A stretch of 64,000 bases of DNA. It comes from CAVTUU01 sp045804965 (lineage in GTDB: Bacteria; Chloroflexota; Chloroflexia; Thermomicrobiales; UBA6265). Numbering within the stretch: position 1 is the first letter of the stretch; each line of letters opens with the position of its first letter. The stretch lies in contig JBJMMD010000050.1 in assembly GCA_045804965.1 (NCBI GenBank), positions 1 through 64,000 on the forward strand, written 5' to 3'. Positions 16,038-24,817 of the stretch are shown here, piece after piece. A program made the translations under genes and the position numbers. A model generated the notes under the pieces. The model worked only from the letters and a program-made list of their open reading frames with translations, ran no database searches and was not told the DNA's origin.

Positions 16038-17177
16038 ATGATCGCATCGGATGTTTTCGTCATCGGCGGCGGACTGCTTGGCTGGAGCGCCGCGTATGAG
16101 CTCGCGCGGACTGGCCTGAGCGCCATGGTCGTCGACCGCGCCGACGAAGGCCAGGCGACGGCGGCCGGAGCCGGCATCATCGCCCCCGGCACGAGTTTGA
16201 ACTCGCCGGAACCATTCTTCCCCTTAGCGCAAGCGGCGGTCGCGCACTATTCCACCTTGCTCGCCCAACTCGCCGAGGACGGCGAAACGACAACCGGTTA
16301 CGACACCGTCGGCGCCCTCTTCATCGCCGCCAATGCGGACGAGGCCGCTCAGCTCCCGAGCGCGCTCGCCGCAATGCGCCAGCGGCGAGCCGGCGGCATG
16401 GCCAACCTCGGCGATCTCCAGATGATCGACATCGCGCAGGCCAAGCAGCTCTTCCCGCCGCTTGCCGACCTCCCCGGCGCGATCCATGTGCCCGAGGCGG
16501 CCCGCGTCAATGGTCGTCTCTTGCGCGATGCGCTCCGTCGCGCCGCCGAGCGCCGCGGCGCGCGGTTCATGCCTGGCAATGCGCTGCCTACCGTCGAGAA
16601 CGGCCACGTAACGACGGTCGAGGTCGATGGCACCTCATTCCCGGCCGGGGCCGTGATCATCGCCGGCGGCGCCTGGTCGAACACGCTCGGCGAGCGCATC
16701 GGCGTCCGCCTCCCCGTTTACCCGCAACGAGGGCAGATCGCCCATCTCGAGTTCCCCGACGTCGACACCAGCCGGTGGCCGATCGTCGTCGGCTCCCATT
16801 CGCACTACCTGCTCACCTTCCCCGCGCACCGCGTCGTCGCCGGCGCCACCCGCGAACATGATTCCGGCTATGAAGTACGGCTGACCGCAGGTGGCGTTCA
16901 TGAAGTGCTGAGTGAAGCGCTCCGCGTTGCCCCCGGTCTCGCCCCCGCCCGAATCGTCGAATTCCGAATCGGCCTTCGCCCTTTCAGCCCCGACAAGCTG
17001 CCGATCGTCGGTCGCGCCCCAGGGCTCGACAACGTCTACCTCGCGACCGGGCACGGCCCTTCCGGTCTCCAACTCGGTCCCGTCTCCGCGGCCACGGTGG
17101 TGGATGTGATTCGCGGGGAACCGCCGCGGGTCGATTTGGCGCCGTTTGGGGCGGGAAGGTTTGCGGCGGCTCTATGA
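16038..17177 (+). CDS. FAD-dependent amine/glycine oxidase-type oxidoreductase
   Basis: A 379-residue protein. ATG 16038 puts the FAD-binding motif (VFVIGGGLLGWSAAYELAR) at the N-terminus; an upstream in-frame ATG at 15972 adds a basic stretch unlike the family. It is a DAO-fold flavoprotein, with VVDRADEGQATAAGAGIIAP, a central substrate domain, VIIAGGAWSNTLGERIGVRL, PVYPQRGQIAHLE and the C-terminal FAD loop (YLATGHGPSGLQLGPVSA). It resembles glycine oxidase / ThiO-type and D-amino-acid dehydrogenases. There are no thiamine genes nearby, so its substrate is open. Confidence 0.88.
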   Translation: MIASDVFVIGGGLLGWSAAYELARTGLSAMVVDRADEGQATAAGAGIIAPGTSLNSPEPFFPLAQAAVAHYSTLLAQLAEDGETTTGYDTVGALFIAANADEAAQLPSALAAMRQRRAGGMANLGDLQMIDIAQAKQLFPPLADLPGAIHVPEAARVNGRLLRDALRRAAERRGARFMPGNALPTVENGHVTTVEVDGTSFPAGAVIIAGGAWSNTLGERIGVRLPVYPQRGQIAHLEFPDVDTSRWPIVVGSHSHYLLTFPAHRVVAGATREHDSGYEVRLTAGGVHEVLSEALRVAPGLAPARIVEFRIGLRPFSPDKLPIVGRAPGLDNVYLATGHGPSGLQLGPVSAATVVDVIRGEPPRVDLAPFGAGRFAAAL

Positions 17178-17247
17178 CAATCTGTGGGCGTCGTCCCTAT
17201 CTTGCCAGCGACGACGACGCGAACGACGATGCGAAAGGAGCAATCTC

Positions 17248-17364
17248 ATGCAATGGGTGACGAGGGCGCGGCCGAAGGTGGACCGGATTGCGTGTCCGTG
17301 GTTGATCAAGCGGTTCGTCGACCCGGAGGCGGAGTTTGTCTATTTGTCAGATGGTCGTCGCTGA
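17248..17364 (+). pseudogene. Truncated ChrB-type chromate resistance gene
   Basis: ATG 17248 has an ideal AAAGGAG site. The 38 residues MQWVTRARPKVDRIACPWLI, KRFVDPEAEFVYLSDGRR match the opening of the ChrB domain (about 130-150 residues), including the Cys-Pro-Trp core, then hit TGA. No frame downstream continues the domain. The gene has kept its translation start but lost about three quarters of its length. Confidence 0.75.
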
Positions 17365-17459
17365 GACGAGTGTGCCGCTGCAATAGTTGCCGGCACTGCG
17401 CGCAAGCGTTTCGGAGAGACGGGTGGCCAGGTCGCTCTTGACGCGAAAGGGAGCGGAGG

Positions 17460-18932
17460 ATGAAGGGCGCGCTGCGGTTGATGGTCATGTGGGTGACGGT
17501 TGCGGGGATGATTGGGTTTGCACCGTTGACGCGGGCCCAAGAAGCGACGCCGGCGCGTGGTCACAGGCGACAGATCGAGCTGCAAGATCGAAGACTTCTG
17601 ACCTATTCCCCGGACGGCACGATGCTCGAGACCTATCGGGCAAGCAGAGGCAAGGATCAACTCTGCGTCGTCGATGTGGCGACATCACAGGACAAGGTGT
17701 GTGGCGATCTCTCCGGGATTCGCGCTGGGTTGCGTGAAGAGGACGTCGTCTGGTCGCCAGATGGCAGCAAACTCGCCCTTGCCGAAGAGAGTTTCCAAAC
17801 CTTCATTGACGGCGATGTCTGGGTCATGGACGTGGCGACGGGCGCCATCACTAACGTCGCGGACGACGGCTACGACGGCAAAATCCTGCTCAGCGAAGAT
17901 ACAGACCAGACTTTCTCGATCGATGTTCTGCCGGCATGGCGACCGGATGGCAAGGCGCTCGCCGTCTCGCGGAGTCCATATCGTAACGGCCAATTTCGAG
18001 GAAACCAGATCATCGAAATTCCCCTCGACGGTTCCAAGCCGACCACGCTTTTGCCGGTGACGCTTGAAGAGCCGGGCGTAGTCCATTTTGGGATGCTCTA
18101 TTCAGGCGATGGCTCGCATCTCTTCTTCACCGTGGCGCACAGTTCGCCGGACAACCCGCAAAACGGGCTCTGGATCGCAGACAGCGACGGCAAGAACCCC
18201 CGGCAGGTGATCGGCTCGGATCCGGACCTCGGACCGCCGGTGGTGATCGACGTGACGCCTGCGGGCGACAAGACGCTCGTCTTTCACCTGCAAGCAGCGA
18301 TGCAGTTTGCGAACCGTGGACCGTATTACGCAATCGTCGATACGAAAACTGGACAAAAGACGCCGATTGAACTCGGGTTGCCGGACCAGAACCAGGGCGC
18401 GTTTGTATCGATGGCGACACTCTCGCCGGACGGCACGAAATTGCTCACCGTCTCGCGGGCGACCGGTCCCGAAGGCATCGCAGCGGTGCGGGACGTCGAC
18501 GGCGGCAATGTCGAGCAAGTCGGCGAGCCGATTACGGACGCGGCGTTGAATGCCTCCACCCGTGGCATAGAGTGGGCAACGAACGGCACCGCCTTCGTGC
18601 CGCGTGGCTTGGACAAGGGGACGATTATCGAGGTTCCGGGCGGGACAAGTGCCGTCACCCCAGAGCCGGCATTTAAGGCAACGCCAGCAACGACAGGATC
18701 GCCCTCTGGCGAGATCGCGCCGGGCACGACCGTAGTTACGAACGACGCGAACGTGGCCATGCGCGCCGCGCCATCGACGAGTGCTCCGATCGTGCTGGAG
18801 CTCGACCAAGGGATGGAGCTGACGATAATCGGACCGGAGGTGACCGGCGACCGGTTCCTCTGGTGGCCAGTCATGGACCCGAAATCGCAGACGCTCGGCT
18901 ACGTACGGGCGGAGTTTCTGTCCTCCGAATGA
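17460..18932 (+). CDS. Secreted TolB-like propeller with SH3b tail
   Basis: A 490-residue exported protein. The signal peptide is about 1-27 (LMVMWVTVAGMIGFAPLTRA). A TolB/WD40-like propeller follows (about 40-400) with blades LTYSPDGTML, VVWSPDGSKLALA, PAWRPDGKALAVS and ATLSPDGTKLLTVS. A linker rich in Thr/Pro/Ala precedes an SH3b domain (about 420-490, VTNDANVAMRAAPSTSAPIV to LGYVRAEFLSS). SH3b domains usually bind cell wall; together this suggests a wall-anchored surface protein. It shares blade style with the 11.7-kb propeller. Confidence 0.88.
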   Translation: MKGALRLMVMWVTVAGMIGFAPLTRAQEATPARGHRRQIELQDRRLLTYSPDGTMLETYRASRGKDQLCVVDVATSQDKVCGDLSGIRAGLREEDVVWSPDGSKLALAEESFQTFIDGDVWVMDVATGAITNVADDGYDGKILLSEDTDQTFSIDVLPAWRPDGKALAVSRSPYRNGQFRGNQIIEIPLDGSKPTTLLPVTLEEPGVVHFGMLYSGDGSHLFFTVAHSSPDNPQNGLWIADSDGKNPRQVIGSDPDLGPPVVIDVTPAGDKTLVFHLQAAMQFANRGPYYAIVDTKTGQKTPIELGLPDQNQGAFVSMATLSPDGTKLLTVSRATGPEGIAAVRDVDGGNVEQVGEPITDAALNASTRGIEWATNGTAFVPRGLDKGTIIEVPGGTSAVTPEPAFKATPATTGSPSGEIAPGTTVVTNDANVAMRAAPSTSAPIVLELDQGMELTIIGPEVTGDRFLWWPVMDPKSQTLGYVRAEFLSSE

Positions 18933-18936
18933 CGGA

Positions 18937-19110
18937 ACCTGCGCGCCTGCGGCGCGTGCCCGGGCCTCAATCACCCAGAGGGTATTCGCGGCTGAACCTC
19001 CGAAGCCGGCTGCAGACCGGCTAGGAACGACGAACCCGCCCTGGCACTCTGCCTCCGATGGGAGGGCTTCGTCCGGGTTTGCGAGCGGATACCCTTTGGG
19101 TGTTAGGCCG
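18937..19110. repeat. Mosaic hairpin repeat block
   Basis: Contains GCGCCTGCGGCGC (18943-18955), AGCCGG-N7-CCGGCT (19004-19022), GGCTGAACCTCCGAAG and GATACCCTTTGGGTGTTAGG. The last phrase runs into the 3' end of the J-domain gene and supplies its TAA stop (minus strand, 19103-19105). Confidence 0.75.
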
Positions 19111-20035
19111 TCGGCGTTCTCCGCCGTTTGATCGTGCGCTCGTAGACGACGATGCGTTCTTCGAGGCGGTCTTGGAGGCGGATCAGTTTCGATTTGGCGT
19201 CGGCGGTGAGGCGCTCGATAGCGGTGTCGCATGATTGGGGGTCGTGCCACATCGGGTAGGTGTCGCTCTTGCGCATGAGCGTTATCTGATGGTCGAGCTC
19301 GGCGAAGACGGAATCGAGCCGGGAAACTTCCCATTCCGCCCAGGCGAGCTTTTGCGCGAGCGGCCGTTCTTCAAAGGCCGGGTCGTCTCGTTCGGTTTCG
19401 CGGACGAGCCGCTGTAGGCCGTTGAGATCACGGTCGCGGAAAGCAGCGTTGATTCGGAGCATGATCTCCTCGCGTCGCGTCCGCTCCTCGGAGTTGGACG
19501 CTAGATCGGGGTGAAACCGCTTGGCCAGCTCGCGATAGACGCGCCGAATCTTGGCGTCGGTGTCGCTGTCAACGTGAGGACGGGAGCGCTCCCGACGGAA
19601 GGCGCGTTGATAACCACGGGTTTCTTCTTGCTCGGCGCGGACTTCCTCGCGGCGGGCCGCGAATTCGGCCTCGAGATCGTGCTCGATATCCTCGGGCGTG
19701 AAATCACGATCGGCACGGAGGAGATCGAGGCGGCGGCGATACTCGGTGATTTCGAGGCGGATGCGGTCGATTTCGACCAGGATCGGGCCGACCTTGGCGC
19801 GGTAGGCCAATTCAAAGCGGGCGAGCGCGAGTTTCAGGGTTTCGAGATCGGCCTGCCGATCGGCGATGCGGCGCTTGCGTTCATCGATCGCCGCCAAGAA
19901 GGTGGTATAGGCAAGCTCTTCTTCGGAAAAGGTACGTACGAGCGCCTGGGTCACAGCAAATCCGCGCGTTTGCATACGGCGAGCGCGCAGATGCGCGTCC
20001 GCGGTCGCCGCTCCGAACGAGGGAAACCGATCCAT
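19103..20035 (-). CDS. J-domain protein with coiled coil
   Basis: A 310-residue protein. ATG 20035 is the first start; an internal ATG near residue 21 is possible. Residues about 40-165 form a long coiled coil (KRRIADRQADLETLKLALAR onward). The J-domain is about 170-235, with the hallmark HPD in YRELAKRFHPDLASNSEER. A second coiled coil ends the protein. A J-domain recruits Hsp70 (DnaK) to a client held by the rest of the protein. It is downstream of the VWA and MerR genes, all on the minus strand, but a terminator separates it from VWA. Its last codons and stop lie in an intergenic repeat. Confidence 0.85.
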   Translation of the reverse strand: MDRFPSFGAATADAHLRARRMQTRGFAVTQALVRTFSEEELAYTTFLAAIDERKRRIADRQADLETLKLALARFELAYRAKVGPILVEIDRIRLEITEYRRRLDLLRADRDFTPEDIEHDLEAEFAARREEVRAEQEETRGYQRAFRRERSRPHVDSDTDAKIRRVYRELAKRFHPDLASNSEERTRREEIMLRINAAFRDRDLNGLQRLVRETERDDPAFEERPLAQKLAWAEWEVSRLDSVFAELDHQITLMRKSDTYPMWHDPQSCDTAIERLTADAKSKLIRLQDRLEERIVVYERTIKRRRTPTA

Positions 20036-20048
20036 TATCCCACGTGCG

Positions 20049-20077
20049 AAAAAGGGGGCGCGATGTCCGCGCCCCCC
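20049..20077 (-). terminator. Rho-independent terminator after VWA gene
   Basis: On the minus strand a nine-base perfect GC stem (20076-20068 with 20062-20054) has a five-base loop and is followed by TTTTT (20053-20049). It lies 130 bases past the VWA stop and just before the J-domain start. Confidence 0.8.
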
Positions 20078-20203
20078 GTTGGTGTGGAGTTGTTAGGTTT
20101 GGCTCTCGGTGCTATTGGAATCCAGTCCATTGCTGGCATCGCCCGGAATCAATTCCCGGGGTCGGCCGCCGACGACCACAAGTCGTTTGCGCAACTCAGC
20201 GCT

Positions 20204-21529
20204 CTAACTCTCTTCCTTCTCCTCCTCGCGGCGGGTACGGCGGGAGTCGTAGTGCGCTTCGAACGTGGCTTGCTTGCGGGTGGACTCGTCATAGGTGGCG
20301 TCATCCGCGAAGCTAGCGAGATATTCGACGCGGCTGAGCTTGGCCTGGACTCGGGCTGACGAGGGCGCCACTTGGAGATAGGAAGCCATTTCCCGCAACT
20401 GGGCGCGGGATTCGGCGTGGCGTCCTGCGCGGTCGAGGCGGATCGCTTCGCGCTGGTCGGCATTTGCGCGCTCGAGCGCGACTTTTTCGCCGACTGTCTC
20501 GTCGATCGGGGCGGCGTCGACTGCCTTCTGATCGGCGAGGAGGAGCGCGGCGAGATCGGGGCAGAGCGAGCGACGGGCATCAGCCGTGGGATCGGTCCAG
20601 TTCGCCTCGAGGGAGAGTTGGTGGAGGTTCCCGGCGGCACCGGGCGCGATCTTCAGCTTGAAGATGAGGTTGACCTCTTCCCCAGCCGGGAGCTCGCCGA
20701 TCGCGACATTGACGTGCTTGCCGATCCGCTCGGCCGGGTAGCTGTTCAGTAAGCGGGCGCGGACGCCGTGCGGCATCTTTAGCGATATGGTCAGCCCGGC
20801 GGCGGCGATGGTGAGCAGCTCGCCGAGTTCCCGTTCGAAGAACGCGCGGAGCTGGCCGGCGTGCTCAATGAACTGGAAGTTTCCACCGCCTGCCTCAGCC
20901 ATGGCGGAAAGGAGCTCCTCGTTGAAGTCGAGCCCGACGCCGAGCGCCGTCGTGCTCACGCCTCGCTTACGAAGTTCGGTCGCGTGCTTGGTGATTTCGG
21001 TGTCTCTGGTGATGCCGACATTGGCCAGACCGTCGGTAAGGAGGAGCGAGCGCCGGATACGCAGGGGCGTGTTCGCCAGTGATTCCGGCGCCGGCAGGTC
21101 CCGGCTCAGCTCGCCGCAGCCGGTGAGCCAACCGCCGCAGAGGTCGGTCGAGGCGCCAGGATCAATGCCGTTCAGGGTGAGGCGAATCGCGGTTTTGACC
21201 CGGGGCGTGGCCGGTTCCAAATGTTGCAGGGTGTCGATTTGGTCATCATAGACGACGAGAGCGGCGCGATCCTCATCCGTGAGGTGGGTGATGGCGGCGT
21301 CGACCGCTTCCTTGGCGAGCCTGATCTTGTCGCCCGCCATCGAGCCGGAGCGATCGAGGACGAAGGCGACATCGACCGGCGCGCGACGGGTTCCACTGGA
21401 CGCCTGCGAAGTGACGATGCGGACGAGGAGATACGCCTCGCCGCCCGCGGCTGGGACGACGGAGCGTTCCCAGGCGGAGGTGATGACGAGGTTGTTTTCC
21501 GATCCGTTGGTCTGTTCCGACGAAGACAT
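20204..21529 (-). CDS. VWA domain protein (metal-dependent adhesion site)
   Basis: A 441-residue cytosolic protein; ATG 21529 follows AGGGAG. It begins with about 45 residues of a VIT/beta-like region, then a VWA fold from about 50 with the full MIDAS: DRSGSMAG, the Thr in GASTDLCGGW, and LLTDGLANVG. The C-terminal 190 residues are a beta region (LKMPHGVRARLLNSYP onward) and a helical tail. It has no signal peptide or membrane anchor. Such proteins often work as protein-binding scaffolds with chaperones; J-domain and MerR neighbours support this, as inference. Confidence 0.9.
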   Translation of the reverse strand: MSSSEQTNGSENNLVITSAWERSVVPAAGGEAYLLVRIVTSQASSGTRRAPVDVAFVLDRSGSMAGDKIRLAKEAVDAAITHLTDEDRAALVVYDDQIDTLQHLEPATPRVKTAIRLTLNGIDPGASTDLCGGWLTGCGELSRDLPAPESLANTPLRIRRSLLLTDGLANVGITRDTEITKHATELRKRGVSTTALGVGLDFNEELLSAMAEAGGGNFQFIEHAGQLRAFFERELGELLTIAAAGLTISLKMPHGVRARLLNSYPAERIGKHVNVAIGELPAGEEVNLIFKLKIAPGAAGNLHQLSLEANWTDPTADARRSLCPDLAALLLADQKAVDAAPIDETVGEKVALERANADQREAIRLDRAGRHAESRAQLREMASYLQVAPSSARVQAKLSRVEYLASFADDATYDESTRKQATFEAHYDSRRTRREEEKEES

Positions 21530-21728
21530 GACGCTCCCTTTCCGCGCGGTGATCCCCGCGCCGATGAACGAAAAGCGGTTAGGTCGTGGATTACGGTTCA
21601 GTCGTAAGGTTGTCGATTAATCGGGTATCGGCCGTCATTCCGGGCCTGGGTGTTCCCTCGCCCCCAGCCCCTAGTCCTTGCAAGGGCGAGGGCAGCACGG
21701 AGGGCCGGGTAACGGCTACTTCTGCTCT

Positions 21729-22340
21729 TCACCGGAACACCTTTTTCGCCCAGTTAATGAGCCATTCGACGCGATCGTGGTTGCGTTGGTATGCCTCCTC
21801 CAGGATAAGCAGCTCAGCTTCGGCGCCGAGCTGTATCCGCCGCCAGCTACTCCCTTCTTCCGCAGCGGTCACGGGATTTTCGACAGGATCGACAAACGCG
21901 TGGAACTCGTATTTCCCCATCAGCAGCGGCGATGGGGGTGCGGGTTCGCCGAGCTCCTCACTGGCCGGCGCCGGTTGATACATCGCGCGCGCAATGTACT
22001 CGGCGGCGCTCTCGAGCGGTTCCGCTCGAACAGACCGCTGCTCCGCGGGCATGCTAATCGCGGACGTGTCGGGCAACTGGCCGGTGGCGAGGCGGGTGAG
22101 CTGATCATCGTTGAGTTGATTGAGCCGCCGCCGCACCTCGCGCAAGGGGAGATAGGCGTCTTTCATTTTGCCGATAGCCTTCAACCGGACCAGGTGATCG
22201 TCGGTGTAATGGCTGCGCGGACCGGCCGCGACCGGCGGCGGCAACAGTCCTTCGCCAATGTAGTAGCGGACCGTCCGTGGCGAGACGCCCGCAGCTTCGG
22301 TCAACTCGCTCAGGCTGTACCGTCGTTCTTCGTCGCTCAC
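21729..22340 (-). CDS. MerR-family transcriptional regulator
   Basis: A 203-residue protein starting at GTG 22340, seven bases behind AGGGG. A longer frame to 22403 would overlap its own promoter. The winged-helix MerR DNA-binding domain is at the N-terminus: RYSLSELTEAAGVSPRTVRY, YIGEGLLPPP, HYTDDHLVRLKAIGKMKDA. The coiled-coil linker follows. The C-terminal domain (about 120-203) is not one of the Cys-rich metal sensors and contains no Cys, so it probably senses something else. The promoter upstream contains a 20-base inverted repeat in the spacer, as MerR operators do. Confidence 0.9.
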   Translation of the reverse strand: MSDEERRYSLSELTEAAGVSPRTVRYYIGEGLLPPPVAAGPRSHYTDDHLVRLKAIGKMKDAYLPLREVRRRLNQLNDDQLTRLATGQLPDTSAISMPAEQRSVRAEPLESAAEYIARAMYQPAPASEELGEPAPPSPLLMGKYEFHAFVDPVENPVTAAEEGSSWRRIQLGAEAELLILEEAYQRNHDRVEWLINWAKKVFR

Positions 22341-22374
22341 AAATATCCCCTCGTCGATTTTGAATACCAGTCGC

Positions 22375-22403
22375 ATCCTAACAGTGATACGTAATACTGT
22401 CAA
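22375..22403 (-). promoter_or_regulatory. merR promoter with operator in spacer
   Basis: Minus strand: TTGACA (22403-22398), a 17-base spacer, TAGGAT (22380-22375). The imperfect inverted repeat ACAGTATTAC/GTATCACTGT (22400-22381; half-sites match at 8 of 10) covers the spacer. Location between -35 and -10 is the classic MerR-family operator geometry, and predicts autoregulation and possibly control of the divergent CoA transferase. Confidence 0.7.
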
Positions 22404-22462
22404 TATCCGCTGCGGTGCTACAATCGCGGATCATTGCGAAGAAGCGAGGACCAAGAACACGC

Positions 22463-23677
22463 ATGACGCATGGGCGGGGACGATTGCCGCTGGATGGCAT
22501 TCGCGTTGTCGATCTGACGCGGGTGATGACCGGCCCGTATTGCACGATGATGCTCGGCGATCTCGGCGCCGATGTGATCAAGGTCGAGTTGCCCGGCAAA
22601 GGGGATGACACCCGCGCCTGGGGGCCGCCCTTCGACCACGGCGAGTCGGTGTATTTCCTCTCGATCAACCGCAACAAACGATCGGTCGCGCTCGACCTCA
22701 AGAGCGAGCGCGGCCGCGAGGCGCTGTGGAAACTGATCGAACGGGCAGACGTGGTGGTCGAGAATTTCTCGCCGGGCACGGTCGACCGCTTGGGCTTCGG
22801 CTACGAGGCGGTGCGCGCGCGCGTGCCGACCGTGATCTACGCCTCGATCTCCGGGTTCGGGCAAAGCGGGCCGTCCCGGCTGCGCACCGCCTACGACTTG
22901 ATCCTGCAAGGGATGAGCGGATTGATGAGCGTGACGGGGCCGGTTGGCGGGCCGCCGACCAAGCTCGGCATTCCGATCGCGGACATCGGCGCGGGCATGT
23001 TCACCGCCTACGCGATTGCCGCCGCCCTCTTCAGCCGCGAACGCACGGGCGAGGGACAGTATGTCGACGTCTCGATGCTCGGCGGGCAAATCGCGCTGAT
23101 GACCTACCAGGCGGGGATCTACTTCGCCACGGGCAACGTCCCTGGTCCGCTCGGCAATGCCCACCCCATCGTCGCGCCATACGACACCTTCGCCACCGCC
23201 GATGGGTACATCAACCTTGCGGTCGGCAACGACCATCTCTGGCAGCGATTTTGCGCCGCGTTTGGGCTGGAGGACGCGGCGAAAGACGAGCGGCTGCTGA
23301 CCAACGCCGGCCGAATCACCAACAAGGAATTGCTTTACGACGTCGTCAACGGTGCGTTGGCCACGTGTTCGACCGCGGAGGTCGTGGCGGAGCTCGATGC
23401 GCGGGGCGTGCCCTGCGGACCGATTTACGATGTCGCCCAGGTCTTCGCCGATCCGCAAACGCGCGCACAGGGGCTGATGCGAGAGGCGCCGCACGAGAAG
23501 CTGGGGTCCGTGAAACTCACCGGGTTCCCTTACCACTTCTCCGCGGCAGAGCTCGACATCCGCGTGCCGCCGCCGCTGCTGGGCCAGCACACCAACGAGA
23601 TTTTGTCGGAACTCGGCTATTCTGCGGACGAGATCGCGCAGATGCTCGCGTGTGGGGCGGCCGGCGGGCCGGCGTAA
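22463..23677 (+). CDS. Family III CoA transferase (CaiB/BaiF)
   Basis: A 404-residue enzyme. ATG 22463 places the conserved opening (LPLDGIRVVDLTRVMTGPYC) near the start. Further family stretches are LGDLGADVIKVELPGKGDDT, NRNKRSVALDLKSERGREAL, VVVENFSPGTVDRLGFGYEA and SISGFGQSGP. The catalytic Asp of the family should be in YDLILQGMSGLMSVTG. It moves CoA between carboxylic acids (e.g. succinyl-CoA to another acid). It is divergent from merR with a shared 120-base region, so MerR may control it. The acid substrate is unknown. Confidence 0.93.
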   Translation: MTHGRGRLPLDGIRVVDLTRVMTGPYCTMMLGDLGADVIKVELPGKGDDTRAWGPPFDHGESVYFLSINRNKRSVALDLKSERGREALWKLIERADVVVENFSPGTVDRLGFGYEAVRARVPTVIYASISGFGQSGPSRLRTAYDLILQGMSGLMSVTGPVGGPPTKLGIPIADIGAGMFTAYAIAAALFSRERTGEGQYVDVSMLGGQIALMTYQAGIYFATGNVPGPLGNAHPIVAPYDTFATADGYINLAVGNDHLWQRFCAAFGLEDAAKDERLLTNAGRITNKELLYDVVNGALATCSTAEVVAELDARGVPCGPIYDVAQVFADPQTRAQGLMREAPHEKLGSVKLTGFPYHFSAAELDIRVPPPLLGQHTNEILSELGYSADEIAQMLACGAAGGPA

Positions 23678-23722
23678 TTCGTCGCGCGGCCCGCACGACA
23701 GCTCGAGCAAGGAGGAGGGCGC

Positions 23723-24091
23723 ATGATGGAGCCCGATCCGGCACAGGAACTCCTGGAGAAGGCGACGCCCGAAGCGCGGCCATTGATCGAGCAAACCCGC
23801 GCGGTCATCAAGTTGGTCTTGCCCAGAGCGCGTGAGCAGGTGAACATGGGTTGGGGCGTGATCAATTACCTGGCGGGCGAGAAGATGCGCGACATGGTCG
23901 TCGCGATCGCCCCCCACTGGACCTACGTCAACATCCAATTCGCCGACGGCGTCGATCTCCCCGATCCCACCCACAAGCTCGAAGGCACCGGCAAGCGCAT
24001 GCGCCACGTCAAGATCCGCGACAGCGCCGACCTCCAAGATTCCGACGTCCGGCGATTGCTTGGGGAAGCCGGGCGCCTGCGCGGGATTTGA
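23723..24091 (+). CDS. DUF1801 (YdhG-like) protein
   Basis: A 122-residue protein starting at the ATG pair 23723 behind AGGAGGAGGG. The pattern ATPEARPLIEQTRAVIKLVL, then MGWGVINYL, MVVAIAPHWTYVNIQF and LEGTGKRMRHVKI fits DUF1801, a small fold related to frataxin-type YdhG proteins. The biochemical role is not established. It follows the CoA transferase by 45 bases and is probably its co-transcribed partner. Confidence 0.85.
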   Translation: MMEPDPAQELLEKATPEARPLIEQTRAVIKLVLPRAREQVNMGWGVINYLAGEKMRDMVVAIAPHWTYVNIQFADGVDLPDPTHKLEGTGKRMRHVKIRDSADLQDSDVRRLLGEAGRLRGI

Positions 24092-24175
24092 TGATCGTCC
24101 CGGTGAGACTTCGCAGAGACTCACCGGGCGGCTTACCCGAAATACGGTGAGGCGCCGGTCGGTATCTCTGCTGAT

Positions 24176-24640
24176 CTACCCCGCGCTCGCCGGCTCGAAG
24201 TTCACTGGATGACCCGCGAAGTGGCATTCGCGGTGGATTTGGGCATGTTCGAGTCCCTGCCAACGGCAGTGATCGCAGTGGGACACTTGGTAAAGGTAAC
24301 GAAAGAGCGGTTCAGCCATGGTCGTCAGTGGGCGAGCGACGGCGAGGCGCTTGTATTCCGCGCGGACGAGGTCTTCGATAACATCCGGCAAGCAGGTCGG
24401 GTAGCGAAATTGGTGTTCGGCGCCACTTGCGCGGTCGCGGAAGGTGAGCACGCGCTCGGTTCCGCCGAGCGTTGCCTCGCCATCCTCGCGATCCGAAACC
24501 AACTCCAGCACGCCCCAATCGGCTCCGGCCCGCGCAGAGAGGTACTGCACCAGGCGGGCTTTGTCGAGGCTGTTGGCGGCGAGTTGATCGAGCAAGGGCA
24601 TCACTCGGCGGACAACATCTTCGGTCGCCTTGAACACCAT
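24176..24640 (-). CDS. Hypothetical protein with Cys/His cluster
   Basis: A 154-residue protein; ATG 24640 has GGAGGAG upstream. The N-terminal 40 residues are helical (VVRRVMPLLDQLAANSLDKA). The middle is beta-rich with EHQFRYPTCLPDVIEDLVRA. The C-terminus has SHCDHCRWQGLEHAQIHREC followed by HF, a Cys-x2-Cys plus His/His/Cys group that could bind a metal. I do not recognise the family. It converges with nothing and stands alone. Confidence 0.6.
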   Translation of the reverse strand: MVFKATEDVVRRVMPLLDQLAANSLDKARLVQYLSARAGADWGVLELVSDREDGEATLGGTERVLTFRDRASGAEHQFRYPTCLPDVIEDLVRAEYKRLAVARPLTTMAEPLFRYLYQVSHCDHCRWQGLEHAQIHRECHFAGHPVNFEPASAG

Positions 24641-24817
24641 CGCTGGCTCCTCCTGATGGATTGGCAACTGCCGCTCGCGGGTGGAGCGACGCGGCGGGCC
24701 GAGCAGTCGCAGCGGTTCTAATTCCATCCTAGCACGCGCCCTGCCAGCAGCGGACGGCGTCTCAGGGTACGCTTTGCCCGCGTATTGGCACCTGCAGACG
24801 AAGGAGCGCGAGCGAAC

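Noticed and set aside
22418..24124. 568-residue minus-strand open frame opposite the CoA transferase
   Set aside because: The plus strand encodes clear family III CoA transferase and DUF1801; the opposite frame has no motif.
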